Positions 33,638 to 43,223 of a DNA stretch of 64,000 bases are shown here, in pieces. This stretch comes from Mycobacteriaceae bacterium (GTDB lineage Bacteria; Pseudomonadota; Gammaproteobacteria; Burkholderiales; Burkholderiaceae_D), in assembly GCA_903970145.1 (NCBI GenBank), contig CAJCHO010000014.1, positions 16,913 through 80,912 on the forward strand, read 5' to 3'. Position numbers and translations under genes: made by a program. The notes under the pieces are model-generated. The model searched no databases and was not told the DNA's origin. It saw nothing but the letters and a program-made list of their open reading frames with translations. Numbering within the stretch: the first letter of the stretch is position 1; every line of letters starts with the position of its first letter.

Positions 33638-34231
33638 ATGATCGAGCAAAACACCCCTGAAGTCGCCAGTGCGGCGCGCCCGGCGAAAGCGCCTTCGGGC
33701 TACGCGCGTCGACTCGCGTGGCTCCAGGAACGCATGGATCGCTGGTGGTATCTGCCTTGCGTGGCCGGCCTCGCTGGTCTGGATAACTTCATCCTGTGTT
33801 TTCCCACGGATGTCTTTCTGGTCAGTACGGCCGCGCTTCGACCGCAGCGCTGGGTGCGCATCTTTCTCGCGTTTGCGACCGGCTCGGCGCTTGGGATGCT
33901 GGCTCTGTCCTGGGCGGTCTCCGCCGGCGGCAGTACGGTCCACGATCTTTTGTCCTGGCTGCTGCCAAAGGACCTCGATTTGAGTGAAACCGGCGGCGCT
34001 GCACACACCTACGGCGCCTGGGCGCTCTTCATCGTCGCCATCAACCCGCTGGTGCCAAGCCAACCTGCGGTGATTCTGGCGACCGTGGCCGGCATGAAAC
34101 CGCTCTCGGTCTTCGTGTGGGTCTATCTCGGACGCCTGACCAAGTACGGGGCCTACACCTTTGCCGCCGCTCGCGCGCCGCGCCTGGTCGCGCGCTATCT
34201 GCGCAGTACTCCCAAAGAGCCGTCAACTTAG
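33638..34231 (+). CDS. VTT/DedA-like membrane protein
   Basis: The 197-residue protein has about four hydrophobic segments: PCVAGLAGLDNFILCFPTDVFLV, WVRIFLAFATGSALGMLALSWAV, AHTYGAWALFIVAINPLVPSQPAVILA and PLSVFVWVYLGRLTKYGAYTFAAA. The N-P-L-V-P-S-Q-P segment and the G-R-x-x-K/R-Y stretch are reminiscent of the VTT (SNARE-associated/YqaA) family. Function of such proteins is linked to lipid scrambling or membrane homeostasis. The ATG is chosen because the frame upstream has no domain; an SD is not obvious. Family call is tentative. Confidence 0.65.
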   Translation: MIEQNTPEVASAARPAKAPSGYARRLAWLQERMDRWWYLPCVAGLAGLDNFILCFPTDVFLVSTAALRPQRWVRIFLAFATGSALGMLALSWAVSAGGSTVHDLLSWLLPKDLDLSETGGAAHTYGAWALFIVAINPLVPSQPAVILATVAGMKPLSVFVWVYLGRLTKYGAYTFAAARAPRLVARYLRSTPKEPST

Positions 34232-34241
34232 CTCGCGTCTG

Positions 34242-35288
34242 CTAGAAGAACTCAGTCTCGATATCGACGCTCGAGGCCTGACCCACCTGGGTGAAATTCT
34301 CCTTGAGCCAGTCACGCGCCGCGGCTCGTCCGGCGTCGCGCAGACGACACAGGAATCCCCACTCGGGATCAAGCTTGGATGCAACCGAGCATGCCGCCAT
34401 GAGATCGTCGGCGCGGATCGAGTGAATGAACATCTGCTTCATCTCGCCGGCTCTCACTTTTCCAGAGTCGATCAGACGCGTCACGAAAGCGATCGCACGC
34501 AACTCGCGCAACAGCGATGAATTGAAGCTGATCTCGTTGATCCGGTTGGCGATCTCGGGCGCCGTGCGCGGCACGCCGCGGCGCTCGATCGGATTGACGT
34601 GGACGATCACGACATCGGCGCTGCGACTGGAGTAGATCAGCGGAAACACCGCCGGATTACCCATGTAGCCACCGTCCCAGAAATACTCGCCATCGATCTC
34701 GACTGCCTGGAACACATTGGGCAGGCACGCCGACGCGAGCACCATGTCGACCGTCAGGGACCGGCGCTCGAACAGGCGGATCTTGCCCGTTTCCACGTTG
34801 GTCGCACACAAATGCAGTTGCACCCCCGGCTGCCCACGCAGGCGCGCAAAATCAACTCTTGACTCAATGATCTCGCGCAGCGGATTCAGATTGAGCGGAT
34901 TGAGCTGGTAAGGGGAAAAGCTGCGCGTCACGGTCTCGAACGCCCAATAGAGCGGTGAGTACTCGAGCGGCAGATCGGCAAACAGCCGCGCGACCGCTGG
35001 CGGGCGCATGGGATTATGACGGGCAGCCTCGGCAATGGCCTGCCAGAAACCGGTGAGCGCCGCGCGCGCCTCGTCACGGTCCTTGTTAAGCAGCCCGTGC
35101 GCCAGGACCACAGCATTCATGCTGCCGGCGCTGGTTGCACTGACCGCTTCGAATTCCAGTCGCCCGTCCTCGAGCAGGTAATCGAGCACACCCCAGGTAA
35201 ATGCGCCATGCGCCCCTCCACCCTGCAAGGCGAGATTGACTAGTTTTGAGGGCCTTGCTGCGCGGGATCTGGGAGGCTTGGCACGCAC
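34242..35288 (-). CDS. Patatin-like phospholipase
   Basis: About 348 residues with the patatin oxyanion-hole motif ALQGGGAHGAFTWGVLD and the nucleophile elbow SATSAGSMNAV, where Ala replaces the first Gly of the usual GTSAG. The catalytic Asp lies in WDGGYMGNPAVFPL, so the Ser-Asp dyad looks intact. The start is uncertain: GTG 35288 follows GGAAA, and TTG 35393 would add 35 residues. A PEBP gene lies upstream on the same strand. Expected activity is lipid acyl hydrolysis in the cytoplasm. Confidence 0.85.
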   Translation of the reverse strand: MRAKPPRSRAARPSKLVNLALQGGGAHGAFTWGVLDYLLEDGRLEFEAVSATSAGSMNAVVLAHGLLNKDRDEARAALTGFWQAIAEAARHNPMRPPAVARLFADLPLEYSPLYWAFETVTRSFSPYQLNPLNLNPLREIIESRVDFARLRGQPGVQLHLCATNVETGKIRLFERRSLTVDMVLASACLPNVFQAVEIDGEYFWDGGYMGNPAVFPLIYSSRSADVVIVHVNPIERRGVPRTAPEIANRINEISFNSSLLRELRAIAFVTRLIDSGKVRAGEMKQMFIHSIRADDLMAACSVASKLDPEWGFLCRLRDAGRAAARDWLKENFTQVGQASSVDIETEFF

Positions 35289-35396
35289 CTTGGGCTTTCC
35301 CAATAAATAAGGCGCGCTACGACCGATGGCCCTAGCGCGCCCTGTGTTACTCAGTCCAGCATTCGAGCACCGAGGCCGGACTGGATCCGCCAACGG

Positions 35397-35966
35397 CTAC
35401 TTGGCCGGCACCGTAGCGTACAAGCCGGTCAGACTGGCGTGCGCGAGTGCCTCAGCCCGGATGTGATAGCCAACCATCGCGCCCGAGGCGTCTGCCGGTA
35501 CGTCGATCTTGTCGGTCTTTAACGCATACACCGTAAAGATGTAGTGGTGCGGCTTGCCCGGTGGCGGGCACGGTCCGCCGTAGCCACTCTCGCCGAAATC
35601 GGTGCGCGACTGCTGGGCGCCAGCCGGAAGCTTCGGATCCTTCGCATCGCCCGCACCACGCTCAAGCGCGTGGGTATCAGCCGACAGATTGATCACCTGC
35701 CAATGCCACCAGCCCGAGCCGGTCGGTGCATCAGGATCATAGGCCGTCACCGCAAAACTCTTGGTTCCAGCCGGCGCCCCTGACCAGCTCAACGCCGGTG
35801 AGAAATTCTTGCCGCCACAGCCGCCATAGACGAAGTCCTTGCCAATCGTGGCCCCGGGCTTGAGGTCACTACTCGTCAATTCGAACTTGCCATCGCCCGC
35901 CGCGTGTGCGGCAAAGGCCAAGCCCATCAGTAAAGGCCCCAAGGCCTTCGTGTGCCATGCCCCCAT
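35397..35966 (-). CDS. Periplasmic YbhB/YbcL-type PEBP protein
   Basis: The 189-residue product has a signal peptide ending FAAHAAG and the phosphatidylethanolamine-binding-protein pattern: NFSPALSWSGAPAGTKSFAVTAYDPDAPTGSGWWHWQVINLSA (shown in parts: DPDAPTGSGWWHW is the ligand-site signature) and GYGGPCPPPGKPHHYIFTVYAL. GGAGGAG six bases upstream decides for this ATG over the one two codons earlier. The biological role of bacterial members is unsettled. It lies upstream of the patatin gene on the same strand. Confidence 0.88.
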   Translation of the reverse strand: MGAWHTKALGPLLMGLAFAAHAAGDGKFELTSSDLKPGATIGKDFVYGGCGGKNFSPALSWSGAPAGTKSFAVTAYDPDAPTGSGWWHWQVINLSADTHALERGAGDAKDPKLPAGAQQSRTDFGESGYGGPCPPPGKPHHYIFTVYALKTDKIDVPADASGAMVGYHIRAEALAHASLTGLYATVPAK

Positions 35967-36264
35967 GCTCATCTCCTCCAGTCATTTTAGGAATGTGTCT
36001 TCCCATCAGCCATTTGGCGCACCATCATCACGCACGCCCGGGAGGCTGTAAAGGACCCGCGCCCACTCTACGCGCAAAGTGCCACCTTTGCAGAGGGCGC
36101 CCGGGCCGACTCCGACAGGCGCCACCCAGCACGACTGTCAAAGTAAATAACTCGAGGCTTGTATTCGCGCGCGCCGTTTGCTAACTGCAAAATCTCGCCA
36201 TATCGTTGCGCAATAAGTAGTTCTACAGAGCGGGTGGCCAGGACCGTCATGCTGTGCGCAAGCA

Positions 36265-38853
36265 ATGACCGGTAGCATGAATGTGCGCCTTGCTGGCGCG
36301 GAGCAAAGTTTCATGACCAGCACCAAAATCACGCAGTTAGCACCGCCGCTGTTGCTCGATCAGGTGGCTGAAGCAGTCGACCTGAACCAGGTACTGTGGT
36401 CTCAGGATGCGCTCGGCCTCGTGACCTGGATGTGGGACACGAGAGCCAACGAAGTCCGCTGGTTCGGCGACATCGCGCCGCTCTTGGGATTGGCCGCAGG
36501 CACTTTTTCGGGCCTCTTCGAGGATTACCTGGGCTACGTGCATACCGAGGATCGCGAGGCGTCGCGTCGCGTCGCCATCGAGTGCCTCAAGGGCTTGCGT
36601 CGCAATTATCACGTCGAGGAGCGGGTAGTCTGGGCCGACGGCTCGATTCACTGGCTTGAGACCTACGTTCACGCCGAGAGTGGTGCTACGGGCGAGGCTC
36701 TGCGTGTGATGGGCGTAGTCAAGGACATCACCGCGCGCAAGACGACCGAACTCGCCCTGGCCGTCTCGGAGGACCGGCTGTCCCAGGTCTTCAATGCCAG
36801 TCCGATAGCGATTGTCGTTACGCAACTGAGCGACGGGCGGGTACTGAACGTCAATCCGCATTTCGAGCGCCTCACGGGCTTCTCAGCAGCCGAGGTAATC
36901 GGCCGCACCTTGCAGCAGCTCAACCTGTATCCGGACACGCCCGGTTACCAGCGCTGGCTCACCGAACTGAGCACCCACGGCTTCGTGCGCGACTTCCCGA
37001 TGCGCGGTCGTACCAAGGATGGCCAGACCATCTCCCTGCGAACCTCGTCGGCACGCGCACAATTCGACGGCCAGGTAGGGGTCATTTCGCTGGCACGAGA
37101 CGTCACGGCAGAAGAGGCAATCGAGCGCAAGATCGCCGAATCCGAACGCAAGTATGCGGCGGTGTTCGACACCTCTCCGGAAGCAATCGCCATCACGCGG
37201 CGCAACGACGATATTTTCATCGAGGTCAATGTCGCGTTCGTGCAGCAGTTCGGCCGAACCCGTGAGCAGACCCTCGGGCGCTCGGCGGCGGAGCTTGGTA
37301 TCTGGTTCAATCCGGCAGACCGCACGCGTGCGGTTGCCCTGCTCGATCGTGACGGTCGGCTCTCCAATTTCGAGACCCAATGCGTGCACGTCGACCTCAC
37401 CGCGCGGGACGTTCTGGTGTCAGCCGCCCTGCTAGAAGTAGCCGACGAGAAATGCATCGCATGGGCGTGGCGCGATGTCACCGAGATCCGGCACGCCGAG
37501 CGCGCGCGCGCCCAGAGCGAGCGGCTGCACCGCGAGGAGCTGACCCGCATTGCCAATCAGGACCCCCTGACACGGCTGCCCAATCGCGCCTGGGTGATGG
37601 AGCATCTGGATCTGCTGGTCGCCAACGCACGCGAGTCAGGTGCCCAGTTCGCCGTGCTGTTCATCGACTTTGATGGCTTCAAGAAAATCAATGACACCAT
37701 CGGACACGCCGTCGGCGATGAGCTCCTCAAGGCTGCAGCGCTGCGCCTGCAAAAGACGCTGCGCACTGAAGATCACGTCGCGCGCATCGGTGGCGACGAG
37801 TTCACCGTGCTGATGAGCCCGATCAGCGGCGTGGCCGAGGTCGAGCGTCTGGCACGGCGCCTGGCTGACGTGTTCCGCAGCCCGTTTGCGCTGTCCAATC
37901 ACGAGGTCTCGATCGGCATCTCGGTTGGGGTCGCGATGTTCCCGGCCGATGGCGACAGCGGTGACGCGCTCCTGCGCAGCGCCGATATCGCGATGTACGA
38001 AGTCAAGGCACAGGGGCGCGGCAGTTTTCACTTCTATACGGCGGACCTCTTCGAGCGTCTGCGCGTGCGGGCCGATACCGAGAAAGCGCTGGCCGGCGCC
38101 CTGGTGCACGACGAGCTCGTGTTGCATTACCAGCCGCGGGTACGCGGCACGGATGGGCGCCTGGTGGGCTTCGAGGCCTTGCTGCGCTGGCGGCACGCCG
38201 AGCGCGGACTGCTCAGTCCGGCGCATTTCATTCCGCTCGCCCAGGAAAGCGGCCTGATGGTCAAGATCGGCGAGCGGGTCATTGAACTGGTATGTGAGCA
38301 GATCGCCAGTTGGCGCATGCAGCGCGTCCCGCTGGTACCGGTTTCGGTCAATCTGACCGCGCAGGAGTTTCAGCGACCGGGACTCTGCAAATTCATCTCG
38401 GGCATGCTGACACGCCACAGCATCAGCCCTGACCTGCTGCAGATCGAGATCAGCGAATCCTCGACCGTCAATGAGCACTTCAATGTTGACCAGCGACTCG
38501 CGGAGATCAGCGGCCTTGGCCTGAAGATCCTGATCGACGATTTCGGCAGCGGCTACTCGTCGCTTTCGCAACTTCAGACGCTCGACGTAGATGTGTTGAA
38601 GATCGACCCGGCGTTCGTGCGCAAACTCGGCACGACGCCCCAGAGCGAAGTCTTTGTGCACACCATTATCAACATGGCCAACGCGCTGAACATGACGGCG
38701 GTCGCTGAGGGCGTCGAAACCCTCGCCCAGCTGGAGACGCTGCAGCGGCTCAAATGCGACCAGGTTCAGGGTTTCCTCTTGTCGCGCCCGGTCGAGGCGC
38801 AGGACGTGCCGGAACTGCTCGCCCGCAGCAGTCTTTTGCCCGCGCAGAGCTAA
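36265..38853 (+). CDS. PAS-PAS-PAS-GGDEF-EAL c-di-GMP signalling protein
   Basis: The 862-residue cytoplasmic protein has three PAS modules (about 45-165, 170-290, 295-420), the first in PAS-3 style (VTWMWDTRANEVRWFGDIAPLLGL). GGDEF is intact at 509-513 (RIGGDEF) and EAL at 637-639 (GFEALLRWRH), with LTAQEF, EISESS, IDDFGSGYSSL and VAEGVET following. It lacks membrane helices. It can in principle both make and break c-di-GMP; the PAS modules would sense a soluble ligand or redox state. A hairpin follows the stop. The 292-base gap upstream shows no supported gene. Confidence 0.93.
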   Translation: MTGSMNVRLAGAEQSFMTSTKITQLAPPLLLDQVAEAVDLNQVLWSQDALGLVTWMWDTRANEVRWFGDIAPLLGLAAGTFSGLFEDYLGYVHTEDREASRRVAIECLKGLRRNYHVEERVVWADGSIHWLETYVHAESGATGEALRVMGVVKDITARKTTELALAVSEDRLSQVFNASPIAIVVTQLSDGRVLNVNPHFERLTGFSAAEVIGRTLQQLNLYPDTPGYQRWLTELSTHGFVRDFPMRGRTKDGQTISLRTSSARAQFDGQVGVISLARDVTAEEAIERKIAESERKYAAVFDTSPEAIAITRRNDDIFIEVNVAFVQQFGRTREQTLGRSAAELGIWFNPADRTRAVALLDRDGRLSNFETQCVHVDLTARDVLVSAALLEVADEKCIAWAWRDVTEIRHAERARAQSERLHREELTRIANQDPLTRLPNRAWVMEHLDLLVANARESGAQFAVLFIDFDGFKKINDTIGHAVGDELLKAAALRLQKTLRTEDHVARIGGDEFTVLMSPISGVAEVERLARRLADVFRSPFALSNHEVSIGISVGVAMFPADGDSGDALLRSADIAMYEVKAQGRGSFHFYTADLFERLRVRADTEKALAGALVHDELVLHYQPRVRGTDGRLVGFEALLRWRHAERGLLSPAHFIPLAQESGLMVKIGERVIELVCEQIASWRMQRVPLVPVSVNLTAQEFQRPGLCKFISGMLTRHSISPDLLQIEISESSTVNEHFNVDQRLAEISGLGLKILIDDFGSGYSSLSQLQTLDVDVLKIDPAFVRKLGTTPQSEVFVHTIINMANALNMTAVAEGVETLAQLETLQRLKCDQVQGFLLSRPVEAQDVPELLARSSLLPAQS

Positions 38854-38858
38854 GCCTT

Positions 38859-38891
38859 ACCCGACCGAGCCGATTAGTGGTCCGGTCGGGT
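38859..38891. terminator. Hairpin between convergent genes, possible bidirectional terminator
   Basis: ACCCGACCG (38859-38867) and CGGTCGGGT (38883-38891) form a perfect 9-base stem around a 15-base loop, starting 5 bases after one stop codon and ending 7 bases before the convergent one. Neither side has a strong T-run, so termination efficiency is uncertain. Confidence 0.5.
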
Positions 38892-38898
38892 ATCGAGA

Positions 38899-39321
38899 CT
38901 AGGGATTGACGACCTTGACGGTGCCATCGACTGCACTCTTGTCGATGTAGCCAATTGCCCCGGGATTGTCGGCCAGCTGCTTTTTCACGGCGGCATTGTC
39001 TGCGACTTCCTTGGGTGGCTGCCCCTTACCCGAGAAAATCAGCTTGGACCAATAGGCCTTGACCTGCGTAGCCGACTTGCCAACTACCTTGGTATAGAAC
39101 TCTTCACGCGGTGCGGCGCCTTCGGCCTGATCGATCGGCGTTGCCGCGGCGCCGCCCGGAAAGGTCGCTGCCTTTCCGAGGAAGAGGTCCGAGATCTGCT
39201 CGGCGGTCAGCGTGGCAACCGCACTCTTGGAGGACACGACGACAACGACGTCCGCGTAGGCCGGAGCCGACACTGCGGCCAGGAACATGAGCGGGGCGAG
39301 AAAGCGAGTATGTGGTTTCAT
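38899..39321 (-). CDS. Small PstS-like periplasmic phosphate-binding-family protein
   Basis: The 140-residue exported protein has a signal peptide (FLAPLMFLAAVSAPAYA) and sequence of the PBP-like family: LTAEQISDLFLGKAATFPGG, REEFYTKVVGKSATQVKAYWSKLIFSGKGQPP and NPGAIGYIDKSAV. This is about half the length of PstS, matching the small PstS-like proteins often encoded beside porins. It follows the porin gene by 9 bases on the same strand. The ligand is unknown; phosphate or another oxyanion is a guess. Confidence 0.85.
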   Translation of the reverse strand: MKPHTRFLAPLMFLAAVSAPAYADVVVVVSSKSAVATLTAEQISDLFLGKAATFPGGAAATPIDQAEGAAPREEFYTKVVGKSATQVKAYWSKLIFSGKGQPPKEVADNAAVKKQLADNPGAIGYIDKSAVDGTVKVVNP

Positions 39322-39330
39322 GTCGGTTCC

Positions 39331-40638
39331 TCAGAAAATGAAGTCGACTGCAAGACTGACCACATTGATGTTACCCAGGTGAGTTCCCGGCGGCAGCGAG
39401 GCCTGGTTGGAAAACTCACCGTAGAAGTTATACGCCCCGCCGCCCACGTTCATCCGGTCGAACTGCAATTTCACGTCGACGTTGCTGACCACGTCCCACC
39501 GTACACCGAGGGTCCAGGTCTTCTGTACCGGCGATACGTAGGAAACGATCTCGTTGATCCCGCCGTTGAGCTGCGCCGCAACCGCGGCATAGGGGGTGCC
39601 TGCGAGCAGCGCCGTGTTGATTCCTGAGATGCCGTTATAGGACGTCGTCACATCCGCGTAGCTCACGTAGGGCAACCACTTGCCGAAATGATAACCCGCG
39701 GTGATGTAACCGGACTTGGAGTCCGGGAAGAATCCCGTGCCGTTGCTGCTGCAGTACTCGGCGAGGAGCAGCCAGGTGCCCGGATCGTAGGAGATGCCAA
39801 AGGTAGCGGCACTGATCGAAAAGCGATATCCAGAATACTCGCTCTCCAGATCCAGGGCCTGCTGACCGGGAATTGCGAACGGCGGGTATCCCGATGCGAG
39901 CAAGCCGGTTCCGAATGCATTGAGTCCCTGATACTCGGAGTTCTGGAAGTTGTAGAGGCTCAGGTGCGGGAAGTCGGCGTAGCCCACACGCAGGGTCCAG
40001 TCGCCCCAGGCCGCCGTATCATTGATCCCCCAGTTGCCGCCCGAACGACCACCATTGCCGCCCTCGGTCTGGATTGCGCTACCCCCATAAAATGCTTGAA
40101 CGGTGTTGGTCACCGAACCGGTGACCAGTCGATAAGAGGTGTCCACACCATCGGTATGGGTCAGCGGCAGGCGGTTGTAAACCTCGATCGGGGGCCGCAC
40201 CCAGGGATTGGCATAGCCAACCAGGCGGTAGTCGGAGACCATAAAGACGGGCAAGGCGGTACGCCCGACGCGCACGTCCCAATCGGGCGTCAACTGGTAT
40301 TTCAGGTTGGCCCACTCGATGTGCGGAATATAGCTATTGAGTTGGTCGTACTGCGAGACCACCTGCAGAACGCCCGACAGATTGGATGTAAATTTTCCGT
40401 CGAGCTGCACGCCCAGGCGCGAATCCGGGTCGCCGCTCCACTGGCGCGAATAGCCAACACCGGCAGGCTGCAGGATATTGCCCAGGAAATCGACCTGGTC
40501 GTTACTCGAATGGACCTCGTCGGCAGTGCCAAAGCCGCTGATCTTGAAAGTTGGGTACGCAGTATCGTCGTCCGCGTAGGCCGCGCTGCTTGCCAGAAGC
40601 AGGGCTGCCAGGAGGGTACGTCTGGGGGTCTGTCGCAT
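39331..40638 (-). CDS. Outer-membrane porin-like beta-barrel
   Basis: The 435-residue protein has a signal peptide (RRTLLAALLLASSAAYADDD) and an alternating-strand barrel pattern with many Tyr and Gly turns, ending in the C-terminal Phe (AVDFIF) recognised by the BAM complex. Segments such as YQLTPDWDVRVGRTALPVFMVSD and GFFPDSKSGYITAGYHF resemble phosphate-selective or general porins. It heads a unit with the PstS-like gene. The MCP gene ends 56 bases before it on the same side, so all three may be co-transcribed. Confidence 0.85.
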   Translation of the reverse strand: MRQTPRRTLLAALLLASSAAYADDDTAYPTFKISGFGTADEVHSSNDQVDFLGNILQPAGVGYSRQWSGDPDSRLGVQLDGKFTSNLSGVLQVVSQYDQLNSYIPHIEWANLKYQLTPDWDVRVGRTALPVFMVSDYRLVGYANPWVRPPIEVYNRLPLTHTDGVDTSYRLVTGSVTNTVQAFYGGSAIQTEGGNGGRSGGNWGINDTAAWGDWTLRVGYADFPHLSLYNFQNSEYQGLNAFGTGLLASGYPPFAIPGQQALDLESEYSGYRFSISAATFGISYDPGTWLLLAEYCSSNGTGFFPDSKSGYITAGYHFGKWLPYVSYADVTTSYNGISGINTALLAGTPYAAVAAQLNGGINEIVSYVSPVQKTWTLGVRWDVVSNVDVKLQFDRMNVGGGAYNFYGEFSNQASLPPGTHLGNINVVSLAVDFIF

Positions 40639-40694
40639 ATTGAACCTCTCTTGATTTGAAATTACTTCCCTGATTACTCGTGGCGTCAGTGCGA

Positions 40695-42833
40695 CTAGCG
40701 GGTCGTAAGCCGCGGCACACTGGCATGTGCCGGACGTGCCAGTCGTACTGCCGCATTACCTCGCTCAAGCCGGAATACCGATACCGACTCCGCGAGAATC
40801 GCGCTTTGCTGCTTTAGTGATCCCGATGCTGCGGCGGCCTGTTCGACCAGCGCCGCGTTCTGCTGGGTGTCGCTGTCCATCTGCATGACCGTCGTATTGA
40901 TGGATTCAATTCCGCTACTTTGCTCAGCTGACGCACGCGAGATGCCGGCGATGATCTCGGTGACCTGCTTGACCGACTTCACGATCTCTTCCATCGTCGC
41001 GCCAGCGGCATCGACGCGCTTGGCACCGATCTCGACTTCCTTGACCGAGTCGGTGATGAGTCCCTTGATCTCGCGTGCCGCCGCCGCGCTGCGCTGAGCC
41101 AGACTGCGCACCTCTGACGCGACCACCGCGAAGCCGCGTCCCTGCTCTCCGGCTCGCGCGGCCTCGACCGCCGCATTCAGGGCGAGAATATTGGTCTGGA
41201 AGGCGATGCCATCGATGACACCGATGATGTCGGCGATCTTGCGTGCCGAGCCATTGATGGATTTCATCGTATCGACCACTTCAGAAACGGCCTCCCCGCC
41301 ACGCAGTGCCACTTCAGAGGCGCTGCTGGCCAGCCGGCTTGCTTCAGCGGCACTCTCGGCGTTCTGCTTGACCGTGGCAGTAAGTTCTTCCATCGCGCTC
41401 GCAGTCTGTTCCAGCCGAGCCGCCTGCTGCGAGGCGCGCTGGGCGAGATCCTCATTGCCACTCGCGATTTCCTCGGAGGCCAGGCGAATCGCCTGTGCCG
41501 CAGTCGTAATCGAGCCGACCGTCTCGCGCAGCTGACGCACGGTCGAGTTGGAATCATTCTTGATGCGCCCGAAGGTTCCTTCGAAGTCGGCATCGATCGA
41601 CTCGGTCAGATCTCCGGCAGCCAGGGCGCCCAGCATGCGCACCACTTCCTCGAGGCCCTGTTCGCTGACCTCCATCAGGCGATTCAGGCCGTCAACCATG
41701 CGCCGGAAATCATCCGAGTACTGTTCGGCCTCGCCGCGTGCCGAGAAATCACCGCGCGCAGCCGAGTCGACCAGTGTCATCACCTCGCCGCTGATTGCCG
41801 AAAAATGCCCCTTGATGCCGTCCATGGCCTCGTGCAGCGCGGCGCGCTTGCCGGGCATGCGGGGTGCGTTTGCCGAGAAGTCGCCGATTTCGTAGCTCTT
41901 CAAGACCTCGATCACGGCGCGAATCGAATCGACGTAGGAATTCACGAGCTGGTTGGTACCGACAGCCATGTCGGCATAGGCACCCTGAAAAGGCGCGGTA
42001 TCGATCAGGTAGTCCATGTCCCCGGCGTCCTGATGGGATGCCATCTCACGCTGGGATTGCACGAAAGATTGCAGGGAAGCCTGCATGCTGTGCATGGCTG
42101 CCAGGAGCTCACCGGCCTCATCGCGACTGTCGACAACGATCTCTGTACTCAGGTCACCGCGAGCAATCGCACCAGCGACCGTGCCCGCATACTGAATCGG
42201 ACCGACGATCAGACGGCGCGAGATCACCAGCACGAGCAGCGGCAGCACGAAAACGAAGATCGCGCCTCCGAGCGCAAGTCCCAGCAGCAGGGTGCGGCGG
42301 GTCGATTCGCTTACGTCGCGCAGTGCGTCGTTAAATGAGGTGTTGCTGGCATCGCGGAATTTGGTCAGGTCATTGCGATAGGTGTTCAGGCTCTCGGTCA
42401 TCGCCTTGATGGTGGCCGGATCGGGCTGCTTACCCGACAGCATGCCCATCGACAGGGCCGTGGCCGCATCGAAATAGGCCGTGAATTCCGCTTTCAGACG
42501 GGTGATGTCGCGACTCGAATCGGGGTCCAGCTTGGCGACATTGTCAAAGTTGGCCAGAACCTTGTTGGCGCCATCACGGGTCGCCGTCACGCCGTCCTTT
42601 TCGCCGGCCGCGACCGCGGCGTTGAGGCCTTCGGTAATGCGGTCAAGGGCGCTGATGTTTTCCGTGGCCGCCTGCAGGGTCGGGAACAGCGCGGTGCCGA
42701 TCTTGTCCAGACGCGTATTGTTGCCCGTCGACACCCAGAAACTGAATGCGAGATAGAGCAGAAAACAAAGCGCGCCAGTCAGTGGCGCGAAGAGGAGCTT
42801 GTAGATGAGCGGAAGATTCCTTACGAATTGCAT
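40695..42833 (-). CDS. Methyl-accepting chemotaxis protein
   Basis: The 712-residue receptor has a first helix ([22 protein letters not shown]), a periplasmic four-helix sensor of about 160 residues, a second helix ([23 protein letters not shown]) and a HAMP domain. A second HAMP-like region follows, then the signalling hairpin with the conserved tip [33 protein letters not shown] in pieces. It ends without an NWETF-type tether. AAGGGAC precedes this ATG, ruling out longer frames. No che genes are in the window. The ligand is unknown. Confidence 0.92.
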   Translation of the reverse strand: MQFVRNLPLIYKLLFAPLTGALCFLLYLAFSFWVSTGNNTRLDKIGTALFPTLQAATENISALDRITEGLNAAVAAGEKDGVTATRDGANKVLANFDNVAKLDPDSSRDITRLKAEFTAYFDAATALSMGMLSGKQPDPATIKAMTESLNTYRNDLTKFRDASNTSFNDALRDVSESTRRTLLLGLALGGAIFVFVLPLLVLVISRRLIVGPIQYAGTVAGAIARGDLSTEIVVDSRDEAGELLAAMHSMQASLQSFVQSQREMASHQDAGDMDYLIDTAPFQGAYADMAVGTNQLVNSYVDSIRAVIEVLKSYEIGDFSANAPRMPGKRAALHEAMDGIKGHFSAISGEVMTLVDSAARGDFSARGEAEQYSDDFRRMVDGLNRLMEVSEQGLEEVVRMLGALAAGDLTESIDADFEGTFGRIKNDSNSTVRQLRETVGSITTAAQAIRLASEEIASGNEDLAQRASQQAARLEQTASAMEELTATVKQNAESAAEASRLASSASEVALRGGEAVSEVVDTMKSINGSARKIADIIGVIDGIAFQTNILALNAAVEAARAGEQGRGFAVVASEVRSLAQRSAAAAREIKGLITDSVKEVEIGAKRVDAAGATMEEIVKSVKQVTEIIAGISRASAEQSSGIESINTTVMQMDSDTQQNAALVEQAAAASGSLKQQSAILAESVSVFRLERGNAAVRLARPAHASVPRLTTR

Positions 42834-43223
42834 CGAGACCGTCCCTTGATCAAAGCGTCGATTCCAGGTCGACGTGTCCGTTCGGAATATCGGTCGACCG
42901 CATGCAATCCTAAGCTGGTGCGAGTTTCCTTTGGTGGGATTGAGGGCGAATTTGCCTCTGGGAAACCGCCGTATAACTACGCATGGTGCAGCGCACTGAA
43001 CGCGCATACATAAGTGCTCCTGCGAGCGCCGCGGCGGGCGCGTTCTCCTCTAAGAATTGCGTCGGATCGAGCAAATCGGTGGCCGCAGCGACTGCACGCT
43101 GGAGGTGCAGCGCATGAGTATCTACCACCAGCACGCGCATCCAGTGAACAGGCGCGGGCACGACGGGATCACCTCGATCTTGAGGGGGGCTGCAGGCGCC
43201 TTAGCGCTCCTGAACGCGCAGTG
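42834..43223. other. 390-bp intergenic region between livF and the MCP gene
   Basis: Both flanking genes read leftward, so this gap holds the livF 3' end and the MCP promoter. A frame on the - strand starting MRVLVVDTHALHLQRAV is too short and too featureless to call. No strong terminator hairpin with a T-run was found. Confidence 0.4.

Noticed and set aside
36068..36332. Two short - strand frames upstream of the GGDEF-EAL gene
   Set aside because: No family, no clear ribosome-binding site, and they overlap each other in different frames.
42910..43161. Short - strand frame starting with MRVLVVDTHALHL, reminiscent of a response-regulator start
   Set aside because: It has no receiver-domain acidic residues or Lys further on and no ribosome-binding site; likely chance.
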